64,000 bases of DNA from Ornithodoros turicata. Its lineage: Eukaryota > Arthropoda > Arachnida > Ixodida > Argasidae. The notes below the pieces were generated by a model, which did not search any database, had not been told where the DNA came from, and saw only the letters and a list, made by a program, of their open reading frames with translations. Below are positions 12,801 through 24,922 of the stretch, in pieces (positions within the stretch are counted from its first letter, which is position 1; each line of letters opens with the position of its first letter). The stretch covers positions 19,431,511 to 19,495,510 of the forward strand of contig NC_088210.1 in NCBI RefSeq assembly GCF_037126465.1. Reading direction: 5' to 3'. Made by a program: the position numbers and the translations under genes.

Positions 12801-15800
12801 ATCGGTTAGCGTTCTAATCACATGCTGTAACTTTCACACGCCCTGAAGTGTGTATACGCAACCTGCATCAGAGGCTTTACTCTCACTTTTTATACTCCAC
12901 AAAAACCGTATGGGGCTGACCAAGAGGGAAGCGTGTTGAGAGTGAAAGAGGTTGAGCAAATCATTTCACCAGAGGCTATCCATGTACTCACACAAGCGAC
13001 GTCCTCAAGGAAGATTCTAGTGGAAGAAAAAGCGAAAGCACTGCTCACGGAGCCGAAGTTCCGTCCCGTGTTATGTTGAGCATTCACACGGTGCTGGAAT
13101 ATCGGGAGTGCACACTGCACTGCACACTTAGCAGATGACAACGTCAGCGTCCTTTCCTGTCGTCTGCCACGGAATATCTTGTGGCTGTGTTGCGGGGTAT
13201 TCCCCTCAGTTAGCAGAGCATGTGAAGACACGAGGTTGAGCTCTCGCGCTCACATGACAGCAGAAAGTTACGACATTTTTCGCATCTTCCGCTGGAGTAT
13301 TCTGGGGAATGTCGCCCGTGTGAATACACGGTACGTGTCCAGTGGGTACATTCTCTTCGTTCACATTCATACAGGGTGTTTATTTTTATCCTTTACAGAA
13401 TTTTTATTAAAAAGCTATCAGAGCAGCACAGATGTTGTCTCTGCAATTGAGTTATACGGCCAGGCGGACATCCTCTCGAAGAAAGTATGCAACAACAAGA
13501 TGACTGATTACCTAAAATTCATTAACTAAAACTTTAATTAGGGAATTCCGGGCAAAAGTAAGATAGCAGAATGAGCGACTATCCTCGTTGAAAGCCGTTC
13601 CACACCTAACAAATCCTGAGACACGCACATGCGTTAAAATATCCAGCCCCGAATTTTGATATGCAATTGAGCCGAAACCGAAACCGCGCCGACCGGGAAC
13701 ACAGGGAGCACAGCAGCACTCATTTCACGTCAGAGCACCACGTGACGTGGAGCGATGGAGATGATTGGAGCAGGTGCCGATCTGCTGGCCAGATAAACTG
13801 CTCTCCGGCCCAGATAAGCCTCCGTTGCCGTAGATGATGCGCTCTTGAGGCACACTTTTTCGGTTCCGGCTCATTTGCATACTGAAATTCAGCAGTGGAT
13901 ATTTAAACGCACGTGCGGGTTGAAGGTTTTTTTCAAAACATGGAATGGCTTTCAATGAGGGTTGTCTCCTGTTATGTTATCTCTTCCTTTTTGCTCCAAA
14001 TTCCCCAATTAAAGAGTTAATTAATAAATCTTAGGTAATTAGTCATCTTGCAGTTACATACTCTCTTCCAGAGGATGTCCGCCTGACCGTATTACTCAAC
14101 TGCAATAACGATATCTGTGCTGCTCTGATAGTTTTTTTTAAAATAAAAATTATGTAAAGAATAAAAATAAACACCCTGTATTATAGTAATTCATATTTTC
14201 TCGAATCACTTTCTTCCAGAAAATGATGATAGCAATGCATACTGAATGCACTGAGAATCTAGTCATGTCTTGTTTATCCGAAACTCGGTTAACCGGAAAA
14301 CTCGTTATCCGGTCTGTGTGGCTGGGCACGGATCGCTGATTCGGAACACGATCCAGATGATAGGGGACGGGTGTTGAGGCGTCCGGATATGCGAGACTTG
14401 ACTTTGCAGTCTATGTCTTGATGCTCGAGATTACCTACGCTAGCCAATGCAATTACACAATGGTTATGGAGACATTTCTGGGCGATCGCTGCATTCCATT
14501 CAATGATTGAAATAAATATGCTTATCTTGTTTGTCATTAATTTACTCATTAAAAATAAGACATAGAACAAGGCCCACAGAAGGGTCTTGTATGTGATGGT
14601 AGTGGACACGTGATAAACACTACCGAGAAGACAAAAAAAATCTTATAAATTCTACCTTGCTGTACAATAACTAAAAAAAAAAAAAAAACTTGATGCGACT
14701 CTACTGTTTTCACTTACTGACTTCCTTCAGTCAGCATTCTTTTTTAAATATCTATGCGTGCAATTCTAAGGCATTTTTCTGCATTATGTGACAAGGCACT
14801 CGCAGCTGAATGCGTACAATCCGTAACGTTATCTGCTAACCTACAAACACTTTGTAATTATGTGTATCACAAGCCAGCATTTGTTACGTACATGAAAATT
14901 CCTTCCTCGAAATGTTAGTCAAAAACAGTAAAAGGCTAAACCATCTTATATTTGTTGGCATAAAACGCAATGCGTTTCATTCATGCATTTCAGCACAAAA
15001 ATGATGTGCATCTCGGACACACTCAAAATTTATGCAACGTTAATGCAGTACTCCTCACAATCTCACTAAAGAGCTACTTGAACATGGTCCTTACATAATC
15101 AATATCAAGGACAGTGCTTGTGTCCTTGCCAGATATTTCAAATGAAGTACACATCATACGGTAAGCATGTCCCACTTGTCAGAGGAACACCGGAATAGAC
15201 CCCCACCTTGAGCTATTTTTGGCGCCATTATAAGGTCAACATGGTGCCCTCTAGCCTTGAGTGTAACCAAAGTTTCTTTATGACATTCTCTTTAATTTCA
15301 ACAGCCATACTGGTTGTTTTTTTTATGTGAGGGTAACACATGCACAAACATGGTATGGAATGACACACATGACAATTCCCGTCGTGCACTCTCAACAAGC
15401 CCTCCGCCTGAAGAAAAAATAAAATAAAAATTTCAATACTACTTGTAGGTTAAATTCAATGCAGTAAGCAATGCAGTATTCTTTGCTCTTACCACTAAGC
15501 TGCATACGGTTCTTAATTAGATCCAGTGGCTGGACAAACAGGGTTGCTGCCATCCTGAAATCAGATAAACCAAGATATAAAACCTTTAGCTTACATTTAT
15601 ACCACACTGTTCAACTTAGAAAGCAGGTTTTATTTCTGTATTAATTCTTTAATTCTTTACACTATACCTCTGGAAAGGAGTTTGTTTCAATTATTGGATG
15701 AGGGATTTGAGCGGGACTTTTTCATCGGGAGAGGAGAACTGGAATCGTGTAGGGGTTACTTCTGTATTCACTGGCTTTTCAGGGTTTTTTTGCCTTTTTG

Positions 15801-16877
15801 GTAGTTTCCTTTTTTTTTGTGGGGGGGGGGGGGGCATGTGTGTTGCAGGATTTTGCTGGGAAAATGCCTGCCAGATAGAAAAAAACTCAAGCAGATTAAA
15901 CAAGTATATTTTGTAGACTAGCTGCTTCGGCTTGACGGTCCTTTTTCAGAGGAGACACTTAGTGGTGTGCCTGCCCGTCTTCTATTGCTTGAACACTTAA
16001 TGCAGATTTATTCCACCTTTAACCTATAGTGTTGTACGCTTCTCTGTTGCAATTAATGGCTTTGTTCTGCAACAAGTGAACCAGTTTCAGATGTGCTATT
16101 TCTGGATGACTTCTGCTGCAATTTTGACATGAAAGCAGCTGTTGAAATGTAGATGTCGACATTTCTCATGTTTTGTACTGTGTATCTAAGATGCCACGTA
16201 TTGCATCATAACTTACCCTTTACATGTTTTCGTTCTGCTTTAAAAATACAAAAATGTGTGACAGGTATCAATTTGCAAAAGCAGGAACATTAAACACATG
16301 GTGTGTGTGTGTGTACGTAAGCACAATATAGAACAGAGTGAGATGGTTCTACTATGATTTTAGGAAAAAGTCTTCGCCGAAACAGCACCGCAAGCGATGC
16401 CGCCCCGATGACCGTTTAATAGACCGCGCGTTCAAAGACACGGCCGGCCCGGGGGGGGGCGGACCGCGTTATAAACGTGCCCCTCTCCTGTATATGAGGG
16501 ACCGGCTCCCATTTTCCTCCTTCCACCGCGTACGCGGAGTTGAAGGGAGACTATGATTGCACCGCTTGTATCGGTAATGAAGTGACGCTCTCTAACAGTA
16601 AAAAATCTACCGACAGCACAGAGCGTGTGCGTTTACATACTGCTGTCTCACGGTATTCACGGTTCCCGAACTTTTCCGTACTGTCATATCAAACAGTGAT
16701 GGCACACCGCCTTTACTTAACCTGACATGTTGCAAAACGCTATCTCGGTGATATCAACCCCTAATCGTCACACGATGCTTACAACGCTTCTTATCGAGGT
16801 ACATACCCTGCTGAGCCACCAAAAAGAAACCGCACTGGTTTGGGAATAGATTTCTGCCCTGTTCCTTGAGCTGACAT
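9837..16877 (-). CDS. SLC25A11: mitochondrial 2-oxoglutarate/malate carrier
   Basis: Inner-membrane carrier exchanging 2-oxoglutarate for malate (malate-aspartate shuttle). Ten coding exons on the minus strand: 16877-16807, 15554-15493, 12749-12659, 12563-12483, 12415-12293, 11542-11452, 11395-11305, 10632-10533, 10468-10417 and 10013-9837. They total 939 nt, 312 residues plus stop, close to the family's roughly 314. The three carrier signatures are present, one per repeat: PLDLIK (residues 33-38), the degenerate TPAEISLIRM, and MPVDIAKTR. The C-terminal block GFFSLWKGFTPYYARLGPHT is strongly diagnostic of SLC25A11. All phases agree. Intron 2 (12750-15492) is swollen by transposons at 12980-13331 and 13372-14178. 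The start codon faces GAPDH across a short divergent region. Confidence 0.95.
11020..11104 (+). repeat. probable retroelement 3' tail with GAATT repeats
   Basis: A short unit ending TGTAAATAAACTGAATTGAA followed by tandem TGAAT repeats lies in an SLC25A11 intron. The microsatellite-like tail after a possible AATAAA resembles the 3' end of a truncated non-LTR retrotransposon. No reverse transcriptase remains here. Confidence 0.35.
11880..12075. repeat. dispersed repeat shared with 28400-28520 and 29035-29330
   Basis: Blocks such as GTCTGCAAGGTTTTGGGCAT, TTTAACCCTACAC and ACACAAAATTTCTTGAGTGT recur in two Bre1-intron stretches with substitutions. The unit is AT-rich and non-coding; its class is unknown. 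Confidence 0.5.
12980..13331. mobile_element. MITE, GTGTATTCACACGAGCGAC family, copy 1
   Basis: Ends are inverted: left like CCATGTACTCACACAAGCGAC, right GTCGCCCGTGTGAATACACGG. The interior carries GTTATGTTGAGCATTCACAC and the imperfect palindrome around GCAGATGACA/TGTCGTCTGC. Four more copies occur in this window. Confidence 0.75.
13372..14178. mobile_element. 807-bp foldback element with ~330-bp inverted arms and TA target duplication
   Basis: The outer ends CAGGGTGTTTATTTTTA and TAAAAATAAACACCCTG are exact inverted copies, flanked by TA on both sides. The arms stay alignable for about 330 bp (for example GCTATCAGAGCAGCACAGAT against the complement near 14120). Size, TA duplication and lack of ORFs suggest a non-autonomous Tc1/mariner-type foldback element in SLC25A11 intron 2. 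The remaining intron (14179-15492) is AT-rich with nothing recognisable. Confidence 0.8.
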
Positions 16878-17256
16878 GGTTCCGTGAAGTTTGGCTGCAG
16901 CGTTTCGAAGTTGTGTTCGACTTCGATACACATACGGGTTGAAGGTCGCAGTCGCACCGTCGACCCGCGGATATGACGAACCACGTGACAGGAGCGAAAC
17001 CAACAAAAAGAGGATTGGATTGGATTAGTTTATCACAATTACAGATATAACTGATGTCACAACAATTTTTGCTAAACAGTAAACGGGATATCGAAGGCAC
17101 ATTTGTCCATGTGAAGAAGACAAACAAGGTCGAATGTATTTTTGATATTTTTGTGAGCATCACCGGTATCGCCTTGGATCGAGAGTAACACCCGGCATAA
17201 AAAGCGCCTTCGTGACCCTTGCCCCCTGCAGTTGTCCGATTCTCTCAGCATTTGAG
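16878..17256. promoter_or_regulatory. divergent promoter region of SLC25A11 and GAPDH
   Basis: The SLC25A11 start codon ends at 16877 (minus). The inferred GAPDH non-coding exon 1 is about 17228-17256 (plus), ending TTTGAG before GTAGGT. A TATA-like CATAAAAAG at 17196-17204 lies about 30 bp before the likely GAPDH start. Both promoters must share about 350 bp unless distal first exons exist. The transcription start is inferred. Confidence 0.5.
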
Positions 17257-17966
17257 GTAGGTCCATATCTTTTCTGCATATTTCATCGGTATCTAGTATT
17301 CCAGTGGTATTCCGCTCATATTACGATGCACTTCCCCATGTATCTAGTACGATGGATCTTCTGCTTTTATTCGTCATGGAATTAGCCAAAGGGCGTTTGT
17401 TAGTCGCTCGCGCTGGTTCCTCGTTCTGCCAGTCGCGTTCATCGCAGGCTTCTAGTCCTTCCAACGTTTCGTTCTATGCGCTCTCAGTGATAATCTCATC
17501 CTTTTCCCGAGCTTTTCGTGTCGGATCTTGAATTCTATCATACTTTGATGCGTACGCGAAGTTTGCGATACTGCCTTAAGTTTGACTTTGATTCTGTCGA
17601 TTACCTCCTTCCAAATTGTAAATACAGACGTTTTGGGGGTGACTTCTTAAGTTCGCGAACTCTCGCTGTTCCTAGTGTGCCCCGTGACCTTTCACTTCTA
17701 TTCGGACCACAGAGGGGAATTCAAGGGCATCTGTGGTTATACATCTGTAACGAAGAACAATGTTAATTTCACCGGATTGGTAAGCGTACGGCAGAGAGTG
17801 AGGTGCAGAAAGCTAGTTAATTACGTATCTGACTTTGCGATATGTCATTGACGAACGAAGACATTCGAAAATGCCGGCGCGCAGCTGGCAGATTAGGTTT
17901 GTCTTAAGGTTTTAATTTTGCTCCGCTTCTAGGCCTCGCCATCACGATAAGTCTGCGCAGGGAAAC

Positions 17967-19381
<1,415 letters not shown>

Positions 19382-19443
19382 AGGAATAACGCCAACAGCA
19401 CCTTGTCAACCTTCCATCAGGCTAAAATCTAGTAGTCTAAAGA

Positions 19444-19449
19444 AATAAA
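19444..19449 (+). terminator. GAPDH poly(A) signal AATAAA
   Basis: AATAAA lies 63 bp after the GAPDH stop, only about 60 bp from the stop codon of the convergent spermidine synthase gene. Confidence 0.75.
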
Positions 19450-19507
19450 ATGTACTTCCCGTAATTCAAGTTGTTTACTGGCTTTCAATCAACAATTTTG
19501 TAGTCTT

Positions 19508-22500
19508 CTATGCTTCATTCAAACTCTGAAAAGAAAGGGAAAAAAACAGTATGCCCTATGTTATATTCATATTTAAATGAAGAGAAAAATGCTACCTGAG
19601 TAGCAAACCGTGGTAGTACAAAGGCAGCTTGGTGCATTTCAGGTGAGTAGTACCGAATCTTCATACTCTTCAGTTGTTCCTCGGAAAGCCTATGGACTGG
19701 GTTTCGGAAGTCTGCGTCCTGCAAAATAAGACTGTTTAACTGGGACTACTTTTCTTACTTGGTGGGGGGGTTCCTCACTGGTGTGGAGCTGCAGAGAAGG
19801 AATCCTATCTGGCCACTAGGATACGTGGGTGTGTAGATTGACGCGTAATCCACTACTGGAAAAATATCCCTGCACATGCGCACCATTTCCTGGATCAAAC
19901 TCAAGTCGTACCAAATGGACTCTCCTAAAAAATTTATTCAATGAGCCTCTAACAAGGTTCCACGATGCAGCACCAAGTGTACCACCTTGAGAACAGACAA
20001 TGCCTCCTGGCTTCAGTATCCTTTTCAAGCCTTCGTAGTACTGTTTCTGAAAAAGGGCCACTGCGGGACCTGAGAAAGAACCTGGGTTAAAACATCTGGC
20101 ACCAGCCGCGAAACCACGACCCACTAAATTATGGCGACTATGTTGCAGTCACAAGCTCCTATGCAGGCCCCATCCGCTAGGGCCTCTACGCATCGTCCCA
20201 CGAGATCTCCATCATGATTGGATAATGGAAATTTGAATTTGAACCAGCAGAGGCGAACATACAACCGTAGCAGACTGGAGGTGACCTGGGTTCAAATCCG
20301 GGTGTGCTGTCTGGGTATTTTCCCTGGGTTTTCCTCAGACACTTGTCAGACAAATGTTGGCACAGTTGGCCCAGGACGCACGGTCTCCCCCTTGTGATAG
20401 TTGCGACGTTGCCCCCATAAGTGTGGCCGACTACGGCAGTTTAATCACCACCACCACCGTAGCAGACGACAGCAACAATTCCCATAAAAATCAGAATTAT
20501 GGTGATAATCAATTTACAGCTTTACCAAGAACACACATCCCATGGGATGTACACAGCTTGTACAAAAATCCCAAAGTAAGCTGAAGAACAATGTATTACC
20601 GTATAGCAAATTGGGAAGCAATAAATGGTCTGATGAGTAGCGCCACCACCAGCCTCCGCATGTGGAGCTGGGAAAGTGTGCATATGACATGGTTGCTATA
20701 ATCTAGTAGGTCATGGTTGAAACATACCAATTGGATCTGAGGAGTCTGTGATTATGACGTCAAATTTCTGGTCAGTGTCTTTGATGAACTGCAGACCATC
20801 GCCGATGTGAAGCGTTACCTTCGGACTATCGAAGCCTTCTGCCATAAAAGGTAGGAATTTCTTTGATACTTCCACAACTTTCTGCAAAATCAGAAGTGAC
20901 AGTACGGTCCCTATTACGGACCCCAAGAGAAGACCGTGCCACTACCCTGGGCCGGCGATAGGGGGGGGAGTAAGGTGACCGCCATAGGCCCCCGTGCACG
21001 AAGCCCTCAACCAGGGATTACTTTTTTTTTTAAATATCAAGTATGCACTTAATCGTGTGAAACAGGCCCCGCGATGTGCCTTTGCCTCAGGCCCCATTAC
21101 ACCCCTAGCACCGGCCCTGCCACTACCGCATACCTCGTCTATCTCGCATTGCGTAACCCTTTGAACAGACGGATGCTTCACCACTTCACGTGCCACTCCG
21201 CCATCACCACCACCAATAATGAGGACCTGCACAAAATGCATCCGCTGTTAACGAAAACTGTTGTTGGTGGAGAACTACAGTTGACCTCCTCCATCCTGCA
21301 CTGGCTCATTTCCCAGGGGATGTGGACAAATTAAACTAGAAAGCTGAGGAGCCATCAGTTTGCAGCAAAGCCTGCGTTTGTTTTGGAGGACATAGAAAAC
21401 TGCTCATTGCCACTTGCGTTAAATTCAGCTCCTATGAGCTCTTACTGGTGAGTGACAACATAAACTTGAAAAACATTATTCTTTTGCTAAAAAAATGCAA
21501 GAGCTGTTCTCAGTGCACTCAGCGTATTATGAAGGGGCGCAACACTCTGTTCCTTGCTGTCACCAGATTCATGCTGGTCATCGGCGCAAGCAACAACACT
21601 AATGACACATCAATCCTAATTGGTGACACAGATTTCATCATGTTGAACAAAGTTAAAAAGTCTCATGGTGCCACTCAATGTTGACATACTCCACAACTGT
21701 GGTGTCGTTCAGAGCTGCAATGCAGCTCCGCAGGTGCACAGTAGTAGACTGGACAATGTGTGGTACATGTGTACAATGGAAAAGGGGGGGAAATGGGGTG
21801 CCAACCTGACAATATTAATTTGTTAATGTGTTTGTTAATTTGTTAATGTAATTAATCGCACTTACGTCTCTGGGTTCGGTGTGAGAATTGAGAGGGAGGA
21901 AGGAGATCATTTCCTGGTAGGAGAACTCGTCCCTTTCTGTACACTGGATGGCGTCGTCCAGCACCAGTACTTTTCCAAACGATTTGCTGCACAGTAGGAC
22001 GCTCTAAGATGGAGACCCTAGGCTTCTCATATGCCATGACAGCTCTCTACATTAAAGAGGGCGTGACACTCTACCCCAAGTTGCACCAGGTAAATGTAAT
22101 GCCCGGTTCCCACTTGGTGACGCCCGACGTGGCGAGCACCTTTTTCGTGTTCGCACTACAGAGAGCTTGTCGCTATGTCTAGCAATTGACGAGGCTCTTC
22201 GGGATATTTCCTCTGTCCGCTCTCCTTCATGTAGTGAGCGCACATTTCCCCTGCATTTCGATGCTTCTGGAGCTCATTACAGTTAACTTTTAATGGCTCA
22301 AGCGTCGGGAAATCAAAGTAATGCAAAAACAAAACTGCCGCGACAACGGCGCAAACCACCAGATGAAAAACGAGGAGGCGTGGTTGGGACATGTCACCGC
22401 AATGGCCAAGAGGACGTCAGTCTTGTGAACGCTGCGGAGCAAGTTTGACATGCCAAACGTTTTGGCTCAGCGTCTCTCCTCTCAGAACGGCAGTTATGCG

Positions 22501-23260
22501 AGTCTACTTCCGCCGTGTGCAAGCGACGTCGCGCGGGCGTCATCAAGTGGGAACTGGGCATTAAAGACAATTATATTTGCATCGACGAGAAACTGCATTC
22601 CAGGTTTTACAGCAAACGGGGCAGTAGACAAGCAGAAAATCGGCAGAGTGAATTCCGAGGCTCTTTTGAGAACAGATGGTAATGGACGAGAATCTCGTCC
22701 CTCTGATGTCAGAGCTCCATGCAGAAGTTCAAGGGTTTCTGCCTCACCAGCTACAAAAAGTAGAAGAACTAGTTCTTTCTTCCTCAATACAGCTTTCAGC
22801 ACTCTGTGTGTATAACATAATAAACCACATCCGTCACAACCACAAGTGTCACGTCTTTCTCTTTCGTAAAGGGAGACTGGCATATAAGACAAGTAGTTGT
22901 TGAAGAGCAGTCGGGCCAGCGTCCACCTTGACAAAGAAGATTGACACTATTTTCATCGTGTGGTTTTCGCACTAATTTCCCTCGCTAAGCAAGAGATACT
23001 TTAAATTTGTCAGTCGACCCCCCCGTCAGATTTTCGCGTGTAGGGTGGCCCACTACAGCCCTCGACACCCTCCTCTTCTCCTCCAAAAAGGGTGGTACAA
23101 AATTTAAAAGATAACCGTGCGGTTGTCACCTGCGGAACACCAGGATATCTTGGTACTTGGACCGCTCATGATGTAGGACTTGGTCGACGTCCAAAGAGAG
23201 CACAGGATTACCGTTCCCACAGTTCGTTTCAGTAAACCATCCGTCCTGCATTGCATTCAT
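19508..23260 (-). CDS. SRM: spermidine synthase
   Basis: Aminopropyltransferase that makes spermidine from putrescine and decarboxylated S-adenosylmethionine in the cytosol. Minus-strand exons: 23260-23130, 21986-21866, 21226-21134, 20881-20728, 20069-19986, 19924-19779, 19718-19596 and 19525-19508. They sum to 870 nt, 289 residues, slightly under the ~300 of vertebrate enzymes. Signatures in order: [27 protein letters not shown], the cofactor loop GGGDGG (residues 89-94), the catalytic region [10 protein letters not shown], and YPSGQIGF near the C terminus. The chosen start, MNAMQDGWF, matches where the family begins; the frame stays open upstream, so an earlier Met is possible. Introns hold a SINE (about 20240) and an inverted-repeat segment at 22097-22563. 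Confidence 0.95.
20240..20440 (+). repeat. tRNA-derived SINE
   Basis: GGTTCAAATCC at 20289-20299 is a good Pol III B box following an A-box-like region. It is followed by a tRNA-unrelated body with GTTTTCCTCAGACACTTGT. The structure is that of a SINE inserted in an SRM intron. Its right end is not sharply defined. Confidence 0.55.
22097..22563. repeat. segment bounded by ~28-bp inverted repeats in SRM intron 1
   Basis: TAATGCCCGGTTCCCACTTG at the left is mirrored by CAAGTGGGAACTGGGCATTA at the right, followed on both sides by TGACGCCCG-type sequence. It could be a MITE, or an inverted duplication around a small gene (next entry). No clear target duplication seen. Confidence 0.5.
22156..22392 (-). 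CDS. possible small membrane protein ORF (78 aa)
   Basis: An intact minus-strand ORF inside SRM intron 1, starting [14 protein letters not shown]. Residues 6-26 form a convincing hydrophobic signal-anchor ([20 protein letters not shown]), followed by a soluble region with two cysteines. I recognise no family. It lies within an inverted-repeat segment, so it may be part of a mobile element or fortuitous; it could also be the first exon of a longer gene. Confidence is low. Confidence 0.25.
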   Translation of the reverse strand: MSQPRLLVFHLVVCAVVAAVLFLHYFDFPTLEPLKVNCNELQKHRNAGEMCAHYMKESGQRKYPEEPRQLLDIATSSL

Positions 23261-24922
23261 CGCAACTGCAACGAGCCATAGAAACATTATTGTCGGAGGC
23301 TTTTCATGCAGAGAGAGGGGAGGGTCAAAGTTCACGACTATCAACCACGCCCTGACTACATACGGGTGGCAACAACACACTGGTCTGTATGCAAGTTACA
23401 CAGACGATGCCTGTGCACGTGACGAGGTCTTGTAAGAGGCAAAGTTGTGAAATTTCGGCATAAATGCGACGTGTGTACGGGATTCAGCTACTATGAGTTC
23501 GCCCAGCGGCACAAGTGCATCGTAACAGCATGACTCGTGAAAAACATGATTGCTACAGCAATTGGAATCGCTAAAATACAGGTGGAATATGTTGCATACT
23601 ACCTACCAGGCGCGGTGACAAAAACAAGCAAGGAGGCTAAACGCTAACACACTGCTTGAGCTTGTTAAAGCCAACCACCGTCACGACTACCGCACAACAA
23701 ACCGACGGACGGACTGGACTGTAGAAAAGTGGATAGCAAAAATGCCCTTGGCGTATCACGTGTCTTCCGCCCGCTTGCCGCCGCGTGATTGCCGCTTTCG
23801 ATTGACGCGCCTCCTGCAAAGCGCGCTTGCGCTTTCCTGTTGTCAATAAAGTGTACATTCATGTTAGAAGTTGAATTAAATCGAATTGATTGACTTTAAC
23901 TTTATTGTATAAAGAGACACAATTATAAACAGTAGAAGAATAGTGTATGTCGCTTGTGTCAAATTCGAGATCACGTGACTGATTGTTGAGTTTCGGTTTC
24001 CTTCAGCAAGTTCTGAAGATGATATTCCATCCAGAAACGAATGCAAGGTCCGATGGTCATTTTTTCTTCTACACTTTGGACTTAAATGACCAATGTTCGC
24101 TTGTCTAACTCTGCAGTGTGCAAAACATATGTTCATAATGAGCCCTAGCCCATAACGCGTTCTGCGAATGCAACTGGCCAACTGCTGTATCTTTGTGATT
24201 CGGCAGTCTGTTCCGTCAGAGGGTGAAAAATGATGAAATGCCCATTTGCTTTAATCAGAAAACACATTCTGCAAACTACGACAGTTTCAATAACACACGC
24301 GAAAGAATTCGCCAGCTTCCATGCTTCGAGCTAGTGGAAAACCTCAATCACCCCAACAGAGGCTCGTTCGAACGCCGCCGGCCGGCTGGCCGCAACAAAG
24401 ATTCCCCCTCATGGGGTTTTTAAAGCTGCCGGTCGCACCCAGAAACTATGCAGACAAATAGAAATAAAAAAGTGCATCAAAGCGAAACTGGACTGGAATG
24501 ACTGGAACATCATAAACCCTCTCCTGGGAAGCTCTTGCGACGTCATTTCCTGCTAACCTCGTTCCCAATGCCTTTTGTTGGATTTGTGTAATTTTCATCA
24601 TTTGTCATTTACGGACGGGTAAGGCGACACACAATTGTAAAGCCGTACAAACATCATTTCTGCTGTCATTTCGGATCAAGGGGTGCATTTTCAGTCCAAC
24701 GGGCGATCTAAGTATCACCTGGAGCACTTCAATTATATTTTTCTCCAAAATTGTGTTTGCTATGCACTTCCTATGAAGTCTTTCATATTAACCGGTTGGG
24801 GCAACTCTAGTATGAGCATCATGAAGCAACGTCGTCTTGAATAGGTCAGAACAGATGCGATTCCGCTGTGCCGCTGACGTTACCTTTGTCGTTTGAAGGT
24901 AACCTGACTCCATTGATGGAAT
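23261..24922. other. intergenic region between divergent SRM and Bre1
   Basis: Holds the 5' flanks of SRM (minus) and Bre1 (plus). A minus-strand frame at 23876-24181 looks faintly like the tail of a retroelement ORF but carries no diagnostic motif. No TATA box or clear CpG block stood out. Confidence 0.4.
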
